A DNA stretch of 64,000 nt from a bacterium 1XD21-70 (GCA_003669055.1 RAYB01000015.1:1-64000), one strand, 5' to 3'; positions 44,763 through 54,178 are shown, counted from the first letter of the stretch. Numbers and translations are program-made. The notes: generated by a model not told the origin, from the sequence alone.

Positions 44763-46763
44763 TCACTCTGCCAGCAATCCCCTCGCGGCATTTAAAACAC
44801 TCTCTGCTGTAATGCCAAAATGCTCAAACAGCTGCTCTGCCGGGCCGCTTGCCCCGAATCCGTCCATCGTCACCAGGGCTCCGTCCAAACCGACATAACG
44901 GTGCCAGCCAAAGCCACTGAGAGCCTCCACGGCCACGCGCCTGCGCACCTGGGAAGGAAGTACCGACTCTTTGTATTCCCTGTCCTGCTCCTCAAAAAGT
45001 TCCATGGAAGGCATGGATACCACCCGCACCTTCCTCCCTTCGCCGGCCATCACTCCGGCAGCCTCCACAGCCAGCGCCACCTCAGAGCCGGATGCCATCA
45101 GAATCAGTTCCGGAAGCCCCTCACAATCCTGTACCACGTAAGCCCCACGCAAGGCTCCCTTGCCTGTTCCGGCCACCGGCGGCAGGTTCTGGCGGCTTAA
45201 AATCAGTGCCGTCGGCGTCTTCTCCGAAGCGACTGCCGCACACCACGCCGCTGCCGTCTCCACCGCATCACAGGGACGGATCACATGGAAATTGGGGATC
45301 GACCGCAGCATCGCCAGCTGCTCCACCGGCTCATGGGTAGGCCCATCCTCCCCAACCCCGATGCTGTCATGGGTAAACACGAATGTGAGCGGCAGCTGCA
45401 TCAGCGCCGAAAGCCGTGCCATCGGCTTGGTATAATCACTGAACACAAAGAAAGTTGACACATAAGCCCGCAGGCCGCCATGCAGCATCAGGCCATTGCC
45501 AATCGCCGCCATTGCCAGTTCCCTTACCCCGAAATGAAGATTGCGCCCGCTCCGGTCTTCTGCGGAGAAATACCCGGTGTTATTCATAACCGTCTTATTG
45601 GATGGAGCCAGGTCTGCGGAACCGCCCACCAAGTTCGGCAGCAGCCCGCTGATATGGTTGATCATCTTCCCGGAAAGGCTCCTGGTGGCTTCCGGCTTTT
45701 TGCCCCCTGCCCACAATACCTCATCCGCCAGGAGCGCGTCTGCCGCCTTTTTTGCGCCCCCGCCATAATAGTCCTTCCACAATGCTTCCATCTCAGGGAA
45801 TTCCTCACAGTAAGCGGCGAACATTACCTTCCAGGCCGCCTCTGCCTCTGCCTTCTCTTCCGCCGCCTTCTGGAAATGGCCGTATACCGCCTCAGGCACA
45901 TAAAACGGTTCCTGGTATTCCCAGCCTAAGTTCGCCCGCATCGCAGCCACGTTCTCCGTCCCTAACGGTTCCCCATGGGCGCTGGCCTTCCCCTGCTTAG
46001 CAGGGCATCCATAGCCTATCTCTGTACGGATCTTGATGAAAGACGGGCGCCTGGTGTCTGCCTTGGCCTCCTCGATTGCCCGCCCGATTGCTGCCAGGTC
46101 ATTGCCGTCCTCAACAAAAAGCGTCTGGAACCCGAACGCTTCCATCCTCTTTGCCACATCCTCCGTGAAAGCAATGTCCGTATTGCCCTCAATCGAAATC
46201 CCGTTGGAATCATACAGGACAATCAGCTTCCCCAGCCCCAATGTCCCTGCCAGGGAAAAGGCTTCGGAAGAAATCCCCTCCATCATGCAGCCGTCGCCGC
46301 CCAACACATAGGTATAATGATCCACCACAGGGTAATTCTCTTTATTAAATACACTGGCCAGATGTGCCTCTGCAACCGCCATGCCTACTGCCATGCCCAT
46401 CCCGGCTCCCAGCGGCCCTGTCGTTGCCTCCACGCCCACTGTATGGCGGTATTCCGGATGCCCGGGTGTCTTTGCCCCCATCTGCCGGAATTGCATAATG
46501 TCTTCCTTGGACAGGCCGCCATACCCGAACAGATGAAGCAGGGAGTAAAGCAGCATGGAACCATGCCCGCCCGACAAAATAAACCTGTCCCGGTTTTCCC
46601 ACTCCGGGTCAGCCGGGTTATGGCTTAAATGGTTCATCCACAGTTCATAAGCCACCGAGGCACAGCCCAGCGGTAAGCCCGGATGGCCGGAACCTGCCTT
46701 TTGGATCGCATCCGCTGACAATATACGGATTGCATTGACTGACATCATGTCTAACTCACTCAT
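44763..46763 (-). CDS. tkt: Transketolase
   Basis: Thiamine diphosphate enzyme of the pentose phosphate pathway. The 666 residues make it full length, not the split clostridial pair. It has the motifs AGSGHPGLPLG, GPLGAGMGMAVG, the ThDP site GDGCMMEG, and THDSIGVGEDGPTHEP. The longer frame starts inside the ribosome binding site. GAGGAGGG eight bases before the ATG at 46763 sets the start. Confidence 0.97.
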   Translation of the reverse strand: MSELDMMSVNAIRILSADAIQKAGSGHPGLPLGCASVAYELWMNHLSHNPADPEWENRDRFILSGGHGSMLLYSLLHLFGYGGLSKEDIMQFRQMGAKTPGHPEYRHTVGVEATTGPLGAGMGMAVGMAVAEAHLASVFNKENYPVVDHYTYVLGGDGCMMEGISSEAFSLAGTLGLGKLIVLYDSNGISIEGNTDIAFTEDVAKRMEAFGFQTLFVEDGNDLAAIGRAIEEAKADTRRPSFIKIRTEIGYGCPAKQGKASAHGEPLGTENVAAMRANLGWEYQEPFYVPEAVYGHFQKAAEEKAEAEAAWKVMFAAYCEEFPEMEALWKDYYGGGAKKAADALLADEVLWAGGKKPEATRSLSGKMINHISGLLPNLVGGSADLAPSNKTVMNNTGYFSAEDRSGRNLHFGVRELAMAAIGNGLMLHGGLRAYVSTFFVFSDYTKPMARLSALMQLPLTFVFTHDSIGVGEDGPTHEPVEQLAMLRSIPNFHVIRPCDAVETAAAWCAAVASEKTPTALILSRQNLPPVAGTGKGALRGAYVVQDCEGLPELILMASGSEVALAVEAAGVMAGEGRKVRVVSMPSMELFEEQDREYKESVLPSQVRRRVAVEALSGFGWHRYVGLDGALVTMDGFGASGPAEQLFEHFGITAESVLNAARGLLAE

Positions 46764-46800
46764 TGGTACCCTCCTCATATCCTATATGTAAATTTCACTG

Positions 46801-48069
46801 TTACCTTAATTTGATCTCCCGCATCTCCTGCGGCCCCATCACCAGCAATGTGTTCGGCAGCCGCCCCCTGCGGATCTTTGAAACTGCAAAATCAAAGGTA
46901 GCATCCAATTTCTCCACCCCTGCCATGTTATACACTTTACATGAATTTTCATTATACAGAAATATCAGTTCCCCGTCAATATCTGCATGGATATAATCAT
47001 AGGTAAATTCCTTGCTCAGCACATGGCTTCCATCTGCACGGAACACTTCCAGGCGCTTCTCCCCTGCCCCCGCCGTATTCCATACAATTGCCGCCACGTA
47101 TTCATCAGAATAGAAGACCCCTGCAATAGTCTCCCCGGGCAGCGCCACCTCCTTGATAAGTTCTGGCTTTGCCAGGTTTTTGGAAGAGAAAAAGGCTGGG
47201 CCCTGGCTGCTGAATGCACAAGAAAAAGGTTCTTTCAGATACGCAACCCGCGGCACAATCGTATTGGCAAACGCGTCGTCAAAGCCCCCTACCACCCGGG
47301 TGGGCACATTCTTGCCGATCTCCGAAAAATCATAAAATACAACCCTCGTTTTGGCCTCCCCGCTATCCAAATAGACATAGGAACACATCATCTGCGTACC
47401 GTCCTTCGACAGGCACAGATCCAGCGGATACCCGTTCCCCGACATATTGCTCCTGATATTCACTTTCATCTCCCCGCCATCCTTGCGGAAAAAATAGAGA
47501 TAGCTGGATGTGGAATCCTCAACGGCTGCCGCTACCATCCCCAAGCCGGACACCGCAACCCTGGTGATCGGGAGGATTGTGGTTGCCTGCCCCACCTTCC
47601 CCTCGGTATTGCAGATAATGATATCATTTCCCTGCTGATCCGCAATCACGGCAAAATTCCCGTTGACCGCTGCAACCGGCATCTTCATCTCGTAGCTTTC
47701 CGTCCAGACATTGTTCCCCCGGTCATCGATATAAGAAGCCCCATCCCGGGTATATTTAAGCACATTGCTGCCAAACGCCTCATACCCCACCAGGCTGCCC
47801 TGGTTGAGGGAAACCTGCCGAACCGTCTCATAGCTGGTATAACGGAAAATCTGCTGGTAATAAAACCAGCCGCCTGCGCCGGCAAAAACCAGCACCAGCG
47901 CCAATATGGCCAAAAACATATGGCGGCGGCGGTTTTTTTGCCGGTTCGCATGCATCTCTTCCTCTTCTAACTTCCTTCTGTTTGGAGGATAATCCTTTTC
48001 AGGAGTAATCATTTGGCGGCGCAGCTGCTGCTTTTTGCTTTCCCTGCTCATGGAACTCATATCATTCAT
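46801..48069 (-). CDS. DUF5711-like membrane-anchored beta-propeller protein
   Basis: A 422-residue protein of unknown function. A basic cytoplasmic start (about 1-48) and one membrane segment (about 51-70) are followed by a large extracytoplasmic domain of repeated beta strands with YxxxFD and VxxIxW patterns, compatible with a beta-propeller. The plan resembles DUF5711 proteins of Lachnospiraceae, from memory. AGGGGA eight bases before the ATG at 48069 supports this start over the longer frame. It follows the LysM gene closely, so the two are probably cotranscribed. Confidence 0.7.
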   Translation of the reverse strand: MNDMSSMSRESKKQQLRRQMITPEKDYPPNRRKLEEEEMHANRQKNRRRHMFLAILALVLVFAGAGGWFYYQQIFRYTSYETVRQVSLNQGSLVGYEAFGSNVLKYTRDGASYIDDRGNNVWTESYEMKMPVAAVNGNFAVIADQQGNDIIICNTEGKVGQATTILPITRVAVSGLGMVAAAVEDSTSSYLYFFRKDGGEMKVNIRSNMSGNGYPLDLCLSKDGTQMMCSYVYLDSGEAKTRVVFYDFSEIGKNVPTRVVGGFDDAFANTIVPRVAYLKEPFSCAFSSQGPAFFSSKNLAKPELIKEVALPGETIAGVFYSDEYVAAIVWNTAGAGEKRLEVFRADGSHVLSKEFTYDYIHADIDGELIFLYNENSCKVYNMAGVEKLDATFDFAVSKIRRGRLPNTLLVMGPQEMREIKLR

Positions 48070-48153
48070 GGCTTTGTCCCCTGCTTGTAAATATTGACTT
48101 TTAGTATACATCATTTCTTTTACAGGGTCAAAGGATTTTAAAAACGCCATGTT

Positions 48154-49512
48154 TTACTGGACTGGCGGCAGGTAAAGTTCCTGCCCCACCGACAAATGGT
48201 TTTCATCATTTAGCTGGTTCCACTGGCAGATCACAGGCAGGTTGTTGACACTGTGGTAGTACTCCAGGCAGATCCCATAAAGAGTCTCCCCATCCCGGAC
48301 AATATGGACGACCGCATCAGATGGCACCTGCACAGGTTCCGCCTGGGGAATTTCCGGCTGTTTTACCGCCTCCGCTGCCTCCGTATCCTGGCCTGCCGGC
48401 TGTGCCTGAGCCGCCGGTTCCTCCTGCGCCTGGCCTGGCTGTGCCCCGCCGTCCTGAGCCGGCTGCTGCCCTTTTTGCGGCTCCCCCTGCCCCGGTTCCT
48501 GCGCTTTCAGCCCGTCCGTTCCTGCCGGCCCATCCGATGCCCCGGCTTGTCCGCCGCCTTGCCGGCCTGGTTCCTGCCCTGGCGCCCCTCCCATGCTTTC
48601 CGGCTCAATCACAAGGCTGCCGCTAGTCGGGTAGATCTCCCCTGCAACCTCTTCAAACACCAATTCTCCGCCCTTTTCCGTATCCGCCTCCTGATCCTTG
48701 CCCACGAAATCCGACCACCGCTGCTCTATTTCCTCCGGCAATGCGGAAGCGATCACTGCCTCCATCTCCTTCATGCGGTGGTAATTGTTAAACAGCGTCA
48801 CCCCGCAGGCCAGCACCAGCACGGACAGCACCCCGCAGGCCGTCTGCAGCCCGCTCAAGGTTCCGCGCCGCCGCATCGCTTCCTCCTTATTATCCTCCAT
48901 CTTCTGGCGGAAATCTCGTATCACCGTATCCCGGTTCCCGGACTCCACCCGCCGCACATCCCTGCGGGAAACCATGTAGTCCTGCATCATCTGGTTCCGT
49001 TCATAGTAAATGCAATATCCCCTCAGATGGTAAAAGCCGTCCTCCGACGCCACATAGGCCGCTTCCTCCCCTTCCAGGCCGCAGCTTAGGTACATCAGCT
49101 GATTCTTCTCGGGAAAATAGCGGCTGTGCTGTTTCCAGTAGTTTAACGGGCTTAGGGGCCGGTCTGGCGCACTGCACAAAAACCATCCCAGCACGGTTCT
49201 TTTCGGAAACAGGCGGTCTACTGCACGGTACGCCTCCTCCCATGCCTTCTCGGTAAATTCTACATTTTCACCGCCCTGTACGACATCCTCCATCTCCAAG
49301 GCACCATCGGCAAAAAGGTAGGGTATCCCCTCCTGGCTTCTCATTTCCCCCAGCAAAAGCCCGACCCGCAAAGCCTGTCCGCCGGCCGGGTATAACCGTT
49401 TCAGATATGTATTGACATAATCCTCCACATATAATTTTACATTTAAATCCCGCTCCCCAATCTGACGGATATTTTTCGGCAGCTTTGGGTACGGAGCATA
49501 AAATTCTCCCAT
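48154..49512 (-). CDS. Membrane-anchored LysM-domain protein
   Basis: A 452-residue protein. An N-terminal domain of about 220 residues (with a WFLCSAPDRPLSPLNYWKQH segment) precedes one membrane helix (about 224-245). A Gly/Gln/Pro/Ala-rich linker of about 100 residues and a C-terminal LysM domain (about 402-452; VRDGETLYGICLEYYHSVNNL) follow. Topology suggests a cytoplasmic sensor-like domain and an exported peptidoglycan-binding end. The ATG at 49512 has AGGGG upstream; a GTG at 49521 lies in that box. The N-terminal domain is unknown to me. Confidence 0.82.
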   Translation of the reverse strand: MGEFYAPYPKLPKNIRQIGERDLNVKLYVEDYVNTYLKRLYPAGGQALRVGLLLGEMRSQEGIPYLFADGALEMEDVVQGGENVEFTEKAWEEAYRAVDRLFPKRTVLGWFLCSAPDRPLSPLNYWKQHSRYFPEKNQLMYLSCGLEGEEAAYVASEDGFYHLRGYCIYYERNQMMQDYMVSRRDVRRVESGNRDTVIRDFRQKMEDNKEEAMRRRGTLSGLQTACGVLSVLVLACGVTLFNNYHRMKEMEAVIASALPEEIEQRWSDFVGKDQEADTEKGGELVFEEVAGEIYPTSGSLVIEPESMGGAPGQEPGRQGGGQAGASDGPAGTDGLKAQEPGQGEPQKGQQPAQDGGAQPGQAQEEPAAQAQPAGQDTEAAEAVKQPEIPQAEPVQVPSDAVVHIVRDGETLYGICLEYYHSVNNLPVICQWNQLNDENHLSVGQELYLPPVQ

Positions 49513-49587
49513 ATGTCTCACCCCTCTGTTATGATTTCATTCTTGTATATATGGATCGATCATAACACATCCAGGGTGCTGATTTTG

Positions 49588-50187
49588 TCAAACCAAAGCC
49601 GCCCGTTCCAAAAACTGTTCGACAAGAAATACACTTTCGCAGATATAGTCCGCCATTTTCATCACCATTGACAGGCGGACGCTCTGCAGCATCAGCGGGT
49701 CGTAACTCCCATATCCGCCTACTATTCCTGTGATAAAGATGTCACCCACTGCCTGCAGGTCCTTGCAGACCCCTAACCCCGGGCGCAGCGCACCCTTTCC
49801 CAGGGTAATGCACCCCACATGATCCTGCCTGCCGACGGAAGCGTCTACCGCCACAATCACATGGTTCGGGTATTTCATGCGGATCCGGATCATGGATTGT
49901 TCCAGGTTCATGGCATGCACCGGGCGTTCCAGGGTTCCCATGATCTGGATTTGGCGTACTCGCTGCTCCTTTAGTTTGTATCCGGTCAGCGGCCCTAAAC
50001 TGTCCCCTGTGGAGCGGTCCGTACCGATGCACAGCACCAATACCCCCCGTTTCCCTTGTTCCTGTATGACCTCACCAATCATCCCATGGAGCATCCTGGC
50101 AAACTCCTCCGTTTCAAAACCCCTGCCGGAATCAAAATAATAAATTTTCCTGTCTGTCCTCCATTTTCTGTGCCAACCCGTCTTCAT
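49588..50187 (-). CDS. yyaC: Sporulation protein YyaC (GPR-fold, DUF1256)
   Basis: A 199-residue member of the YyaC family, related in fold to the germination protease GPR and found in sporeformers. The family motifs LCIGTDRSTGDSLGPLTG and VAVDASVGR are present, together with the Gly-rich C-terminal loop GIVGGYGSYDPLMLQSVRLS. Its biochemical role is not established. It supports the view that the organism sporulates. Confidence 0.88.
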   Translation of the reverse strand: MKTGWHRKWRTDRKIYYFDSGRGFETEEFARMLHGMIGEVIQEQGKRGVLVLCIGTDRSTGDSLGPLTGYKLKEQRVRQIQIMGTLERPVHAMNLEQSMIRIRMKYPNHVIVAVDASVGRQDHVGCITLGKGALRPGLGVCKDLQAVGDIFITGIVGGYGSYDPLMLQSVRLSMVMKMADYICESVFLVEQFLERAALV

Positions 50188-50287
50188 GCTGCCCTGCCTG
50201 TACTTATTTTGTTATTCTTATTATAAGCATCAGGCATGGATTTTATACTTTCAGCCACAGGATTTCCCATAGGCTTTGGCCAAACGG

Positions 50288-51385
50288 CTACCCCCGCTGC
50301 CTCTGAGCCTGATACACGGAAACCGCTTCGCTCACATTGGATGCCCTCCCCTCCTGCACAATAGCCGATAATTCCACAATCCGCTGCGAATCCATGAATT
50401 CCCTTCCCAGGTAAGTGCCATAGCGTTCTGTAACCTGCAGCCTTTGCTCTTTCACCTGCTGCATGACTGTGCGCAATTCTCCCTCCACCTGCCGGTGCCC
50501 CTCCTCCAGCTGGTCAATCTTTGCCTTGTGGTTGTGTTCAATCTCATCGACCAGGATTGTCCTTGTCACTGTCTCGAAGGCATTCATGGCATCCTTCTGC
50601 TTTGCTGCCACATCGCTCAGTTCCTGCTGGAGCCTTGCGATCTCATCATCAAAGCGTTCCAGGTTATACAAGGATTCGTTCCGGTCCTTCCTGATCCCGG
50701 AAGTGATTTTTTTGATCTTTTTCCGGTTCAAAAGGATCTGGTCATAGACCTGGCGCCCTTCTCTTAGAACCTCCATATATAACATCTTAGTCCGGTTCCC
50801 CACCGCAATGTAACTTCCGCCCACTAACAGGATATCCGCCAGGTAAATCGCTGCCAGGTACCATGGCTTCCTTTCCGGCATCAGAAAATAGATCCCGCAC
50901 GGAACTGCCAAAAAAATAACCAGCACATACAATAAAAGCAGCAAATATTCCTTTAGGCGGCGTGGGAAATACAGGCCGTAGTACAAAGCGCTGCGGCAAA
51001 AGCCCGGCACATGTTCCTTCCTCATCATAGTTTTCATCTGCACTTTCAGATCCCGGATCTGCTCCCGGAATACTGCCGTTTCTTCTTCTATCCTTCCCTT
51101 CACACCCTCGCTTTTTGCCCGCTCGCGTTTATTGCGCGTCTTTTTCAGCTGATCCTGTGCCCTGGCCATCTCTTTCTCATAAGTAATGCTGATCTCATCC
51201 CGCCGCTGCTTCACTATCTGCTGGATTGTATCCGCCACCAGTTTCTTTTCTGCCTCCAGGTTCCTCTCCAGACGCTCCTCCTCCTGCATAAGCTGCTTCT
51301 CCTGCTCCTCCAGAAGTGACAGCTCATCCAGCGCATCCCGTGCCTCATTCAGAAATAACAGGCATTCCCCCATGGTCTGCACCAT
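50288..51385 (-). CDS. Coiled-coil protein with central membrane hairpin, unknown function
   Basis: A 365-residue protein. The N-terminal (about 15-120) and C-terminal (about 205-330) regions are strongly heptad-like and rich in Glu/Lys/Gln. Two hydrophobic segments (about 145-170 and 175-198) lie between them. Both coiled coils would thus face the cytoplasm. AAAGGAGG before the ATG at 51385 sets the start. I do not recognise the family. A possible promoter (TTGCGG, 17 bp, TAAACT at 51421-51449) precedes it. Confidence 0.72.
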   Translation of the reverse strand: MVQTMGECLLFLNEARDALDELSLLEEQEKQLMQEEERLERNLEAEKKLVADTIQQIVKQRRDEISITYEKEMARAQDQLKKTRNKRERAKSEGVKGRIEEETAVFREQIRDLKVQMKTMMRKEHVPGFCRSALYYGLYFPRRLKEYLLLLLYVLVIFLAVPCGIYFLMPERKPWYLAAIYLADILLVGGSYIAVGNRTKMLYMEVLREGRQVYDQILLNRKKIKKITSGIRKDRNESLYNLERFDDEIARLQQELSDVAAKQKDAMNAFETVTRTILVDEIEHNHKAKIDQLEEGHRQVEGELRTVMQQVKEQRLQVTERYGTYLGREFMDSQRIVELSAIVQEGRASNVSEAVSVYQAQRQRG

Positions 51386-51420
51386 ATATCCGGTCCTCCT
51401 TTGCAAGTTCGCTTTTCTCT

Positions 51421-51449
51421 AGTTTACTACAGAATACACCCACCCGCAA
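51421..51449 (-). promoter_or_regulatory. Promoter of the coiled-coil gene
   Basis: On the minus strand -35 TTGCGG (51444-51449), a 17-bp spacer and -10 TAAACT (51421-51426). It is back to back with the rightward promoter at 51471. Confidence 0.5.
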
Positions 51450-51470
51450 GGCTTTGCCAAAAAGAATCCC

Positions 51471-51499
51471 TTTACACTCCTGCCAAAATCGTTTATACT
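51471..51499 (+). promoter_or_regulatory. Promoter of the 88-residue protein gene
   Basis: -35 TTTACA (51471-51476), a 17-bp spacer and -10 TATACT (51494-51499), about 37 bp before the start codon. Confidence 0.75.
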
Positions 51500-51535
51500 T
51501 TTTAAAAGATTTCTTTACAAAATGGAGGCCTTTCT

Positions 51536-51802
51536 ATGTTTCGCATGTGGGGCAAAATCTGGAAAAACAACCATATGACCCGGGACACGGTTGTCTGTAT
51601 CAACGACTACAGCCTGTCCCGCACCGCCATGGTCTTTCAGGCCCTGGACGAGATCTGCTATGAATTTGACTTAAGCAAGCCAATCTGGCTGGATTCCAAT
51701 ATCTCTGAATTCCGGCGGATTGCCAAAACCCGTTTCACCCAAGACAGCTTTATCGAACAAATCCCCTTTGATTTCTTGGAATTCCAGGTCATTGAGGAAT
51801 GA
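51536..51802 (+). CDS. Small conserved-looking protein of unknown function
   Basis: An 88-residue soluble protein (MFRMWGKIWKNNHMTRD start; ends EFQVIEE). It has its own good promoter and a GGAGG ribosome binding site, and it is oriented against all its neighbours, which argues for a real gene. Composition is mixed, with an acidic, hydrophobic C-terminal half. There is no recognisable motif, signal or membrane segment. Confidence 0.72.
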   Translation: MFRMWGKIWKNNHMTRDTVVCINDYSLSRTAMVFQALDEICYEFDLSKPIWLDSNISEFRRIAKTRFTQDSFIEQIPFDFLEFQVIEE

Positions 51803-51811
51803 TTAAGCAAA

Positions 51812-51843
51812 GGGCAGATATCCCAATTTTGAGATACCTGCCC
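51812..51843 (+). terminator. Hairpin after the 88-residue protein gene
   Basis: A 13-bp stem with two G-U pairs begins ten bases after the stop. There is no U tract on either strand, so termination is uncertain. Confidence 0.35.
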
Positions 51844-51940
51844 TCCGGGGCATGCACACAGCTTTTTGAGGCAGGCCGTCTGCGGCCTCTCATATGTAGC
51901 TTTAGCGGGCAAGGGGGTCTCGCTTGTCCACCGAGGGTAT

Positions 51941-52936
51941 TCATGCCAGATATTCCTTCAAAATATCCCCCAGAAGCTGAACCTCGTCCGGCCCTAACTC
52001 CTTCATCCAGTTTTCATCCCCATCTTTATTGCGCTCCCGGCTGGCTGCAATCTGTTCTAAGCTCCTTTTCAGATAATCCACATCCCGAATCCCTCCATGC
52101 TGCTCGTCCTTGAATTCCGTGACGGTTGCTGCCGCTTCTCTCCTTCCATTCCTCCCGGCCTTCTTCCCGCCCCCGGCGGAAACTGCCCGGATGGCCGCTC
52201 CTTCTCCCGTCCGTTCCTCATTCCCCGCCCTATCGGCACGTTCCTGGCCGGTACGGTCTGCCTGCCGCCCCCGCTCTGCCGCTTTTTGACCCGCCTGCGC
52301 TTCTTCCTCCGGATACTCCAGGCTGCCTTCTGCCGGCTGTGTACGGTCTGCTACCCGCACAATGCTTCTGACCTTTGCCCTGTACGTATCCTTCCCGTCC
52401 CCCCGGATCCCGTCCTCCAATGCAGTTCTCTCTAAGCGAGGGAAAAGCACATTTTCCAGATAATCCTGCAAGGAGGCTTCCAGCTGCTCCCGTTTCCCTC
52501 CTGCCATCCCATTGTCAAACAGCATGGTCAGCATCGCCATCAGCACGGCTCCGCCGCCGTACATGACAATATAGAACGTGTCAAACCGGTACCAATAGGA
52601 GAAAAATGCCCCAGTCCCCCCAAGCAGCAGGCAAAGCCACGTCAGCTGCAGGGACAAGTTTGCCCATCCGGCAAGCGTCATCCCCCGGAAACGCAGTTCA
52701 CATAGCTGGTGCTCCAGCCAGGCACCGCCGTCCCGCATCCCTTGGTTCATCCGGTAAGCATTCTCTGTTCTCTGCTTCAATTCCTTAAGGCTCTTATTCT
52801 TAGTGGCTGCCATATTCCCACTTTCCTTAATCAGTCTTTTGTAAAGGTTTTTTGTCATTACCCTGGTAAAGATGCCCAAAAGGCAAATTCCTGCCAGCAC
52901 ATACAGTGCCTGTCCTGTTTCTAAAAATTGCAACAT
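51941..52936 (-). CDS. Membrane protein with three hydrophobic segments, unknown function
   Basis: A 331-residue protein with an N-terminal signal-anchor-like segment (about 5-25). Two more membrane segments follow (about 93-115 and 120-140). A long cytoplasmic or extracytoplasmic tail is rich in Glu, Arg, Gly and Ala with a low-complexity stretch (about 210-280). The tail ends in a compact helical motif (LGPDEVQLLGDILKEYLA). GGGGAG before the ATG at 52936 sets the start. I do not recognise the family. Confidence 0.7.
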   Translation of the reverse strand: MLQFLETGQALYVLAGICLLGIFTRVMTKNLYKRLIKESGNMAATKNKSLKELKQRTENAYRMNQGMRDGGAWLEHQLCELRFRGMTLAGWANLSLQLTWLCLLLGGTGAFFSYWYRFDTFYIVMYGGGAVLMAMLTMLFDNGMAGGKREQLEASLQDYLENVLFPRLERTALEDGIRGDGKDTYRAKVRSIVRVADRTQPAEGSLEYPEEEAQAGQKAAERGRQADRTGQERADRAGNEERTGEGAAIRAVSAGGGKKAGRNGRREAAATVTEFKDEQHGGIRDVDYLKRSLEQIAASRERNKDGDENWMKELGPDEVQLLGDILKEYLA

Positions 52937-52980
52937 AAAAACAGCTCCCCTTTCTTTCCTGAATTTTTCAGACAAGCATC

Positions 52981-53009
52981 ATTATAGCTGTCCCGATCCG
53001 TTTTGGAAA
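52981..53009 (-). promoter_or_regulatory. Promoter of the three-segment membrane protein gene
   Basis: On the minus strand -35 TTTCCA (53004-53009), a 17-bp spacer and a perfect -10 TATAAT (52981-52986). Confidence 0.6.
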
Positions 53010-53093
53010 GTTCAGGGAGCCTAGAATCGTTCGTCAAAGTTCGCTTCAATTCGATTCTCAAGTTCCAGCCATATTTTAGGCAGCCTTCTTCTC

Positions 53094-53786
53094 TTAGGCC
53101 ATTTCAATCAACGCCCTTGTCAGATTTGTACTATGGATAATCGCCAGCCTCTCAAACTCTTCATAATCCATCTGGGCACTGTCGTCGGCCTTATCAGAAA
53201 TCGCCCGCACGATCAAAAAAGGAATCCCGTTTAGGTAGGCGGCCTGGGCTATCGCCGCCCCCTCCATCTCTGTACAGACACCGCCGAAATTCTCGGCCAG
53301 CCATGTCTTCTTCTCCTTGGATGAAACAAACTGGTCTCCCGTCAGAACCCTGCCCTCATGGACACGGATATCTGGGTTCACCCGATTACAGCATTTTGCC
53401 GCAGCTGCCCTCAGGCGGCCATCCGCCGCAAAAGAAAATACCCCCATCTGAGGAATCTGCCCGAGAGGGTAGGCAAATTGTGTCGCATCCACATCATGCT
53501 GCACGGCATCTGTAGCCAAAACCAGGTCACCGATATCAATCTCCGCCTTCAGCGAACCGGCAATCCCTGTATTCACAATCCCGTCCACCCCAAACCGGTC
53601 TGCCAGGATCTGCACACACACAGCTCCATTCACCTTGCCAACACCGGAGCGGACTACCACTACATCTTTGCCGCCGATCTTTCCCTCATAAAAATCCATC
53701 CCGGCCACGGAAGTAATCTTAGGCTGCTCCATCTCCTCCTTCAGAAGTTCCACCTCTTCTGCCATTGCTCCTATAATTCCTAGCAT
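53094..53786 (-). CDS. mtnN: 5'-methylthioadenosine/S-adenosylhomocysteine nucleosidase
   Basis: Cleaves MTA and SAH to adenine and the thioribose sugar, recycling products of polyamine synthesis and methylation. The 230 residues match the family. N-terminal GIIGAMAEEVELL, the purine-binding motif VCTEMEGAAIAQAAYLNGIPF, and the catalytic Asp in RAISDKAD. GGAGG five bases before the ATG at 53786 sets the start. Confidence 0.96.
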   Translation of the reverse strand: MLGIIGAMAEEVELLKEEMEQPKITSVAGMDFYEGKIGGKDVVVVRSGVGKVNGAVCVQILADRFGVDGIVNTGIAGSLKAEIDIGDLVLATDAVQHDVDATQFAYPLGQIPQMGVFSFAADGRLRAAAAKCCNRVNPDIRVHEGRVLTGDQFVSSKEKKTWLAENFGGVCTEMEGAAIAQAAYLNGIPFLIVRAISDKADDSAQMDYEEFERLAIIHSTNLTRALIEMA

Positions 53787-53817
53787 AAAAACCTCCATTC
53801 TGAAAATCTTCACGATT

Positions 53818-53845
53818 AGTATACCACAAATTATACGCTTGACAA
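53818..53845 (-). promoter_or_regulatory. Promoter of mtnN, overlapping a divergent promoter
   Basis: On the minus strand -35 TTGTCA (53840-53845), a 16-bp spacer and -10 TATACT (53818-53823). Its -35 shares five bases with the -35 of the rightward promoter at 53839. Confidence 0.65.
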
Positions 53846-53868
53846 TCTCTTTGTTCCCTAGATATAAT
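53839..53868 (+). promoter_or_regulatory. Promoter of the TSCPD-protein gene
   Basis: Perfect -35 TTGACA (53839-53844), an 18-bp spacer and perfect -10 TATAAT (53863-53868). Confidence 0.8.
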
Positions 53869-53914
53869 TGTGAAAAGCCATAATATTTAATATTTGAACG
53901 GAGGATGAATCATC

Positions 53915-54178
53915 ATGGTTTATAAAACACACGGCGTCTGTTCCAGGGAAATCCACTTTGAGGTCAAAGACCACAAGCTTACTAACGTCCGCTTTATCGG
54001 CGGCTGCCCCGGCAACGCCTTAGGCCTCTCCCACTTGGTAGAGGGCATGGACATCAGCGACGTGATCCGGCGCCTGGAGGGGACACGCTGCGGGTTTAAG
54101 CCCACCTCCTGCCCCGACCAGCTTACCCTCGCCTTAAAAGAATACGAAAAGGCCAATCCCGTTTCCGCAGAACCGTAA
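53915..54178 (+). CDS. TSCPD-domain protein (TIGR03905 type)
   Basis: An 87-residue protein that consists of one TSCPD domain. Its Cys residues (in HGVCS, GGCPGN, CGFKPTSCPDQL) are of the type found at the C-terminus of vitamin B12-dependent ribonucleotide reductases and probably bind a metal. Stand-alone forms are common in Clostridia and of unknown function. GGAGG precedes the start. The 54179-54316 gap downstream holds no gene that I can support. Confidence 0.88.
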   Translation: MVYKTHGVCSREIHFEVKDHKLTNVRFIGGCPGNALGLSHLVEGMDISDVIRRLEGTRCGFKPTSCPDQLTLALKEYEKANPVSAEP

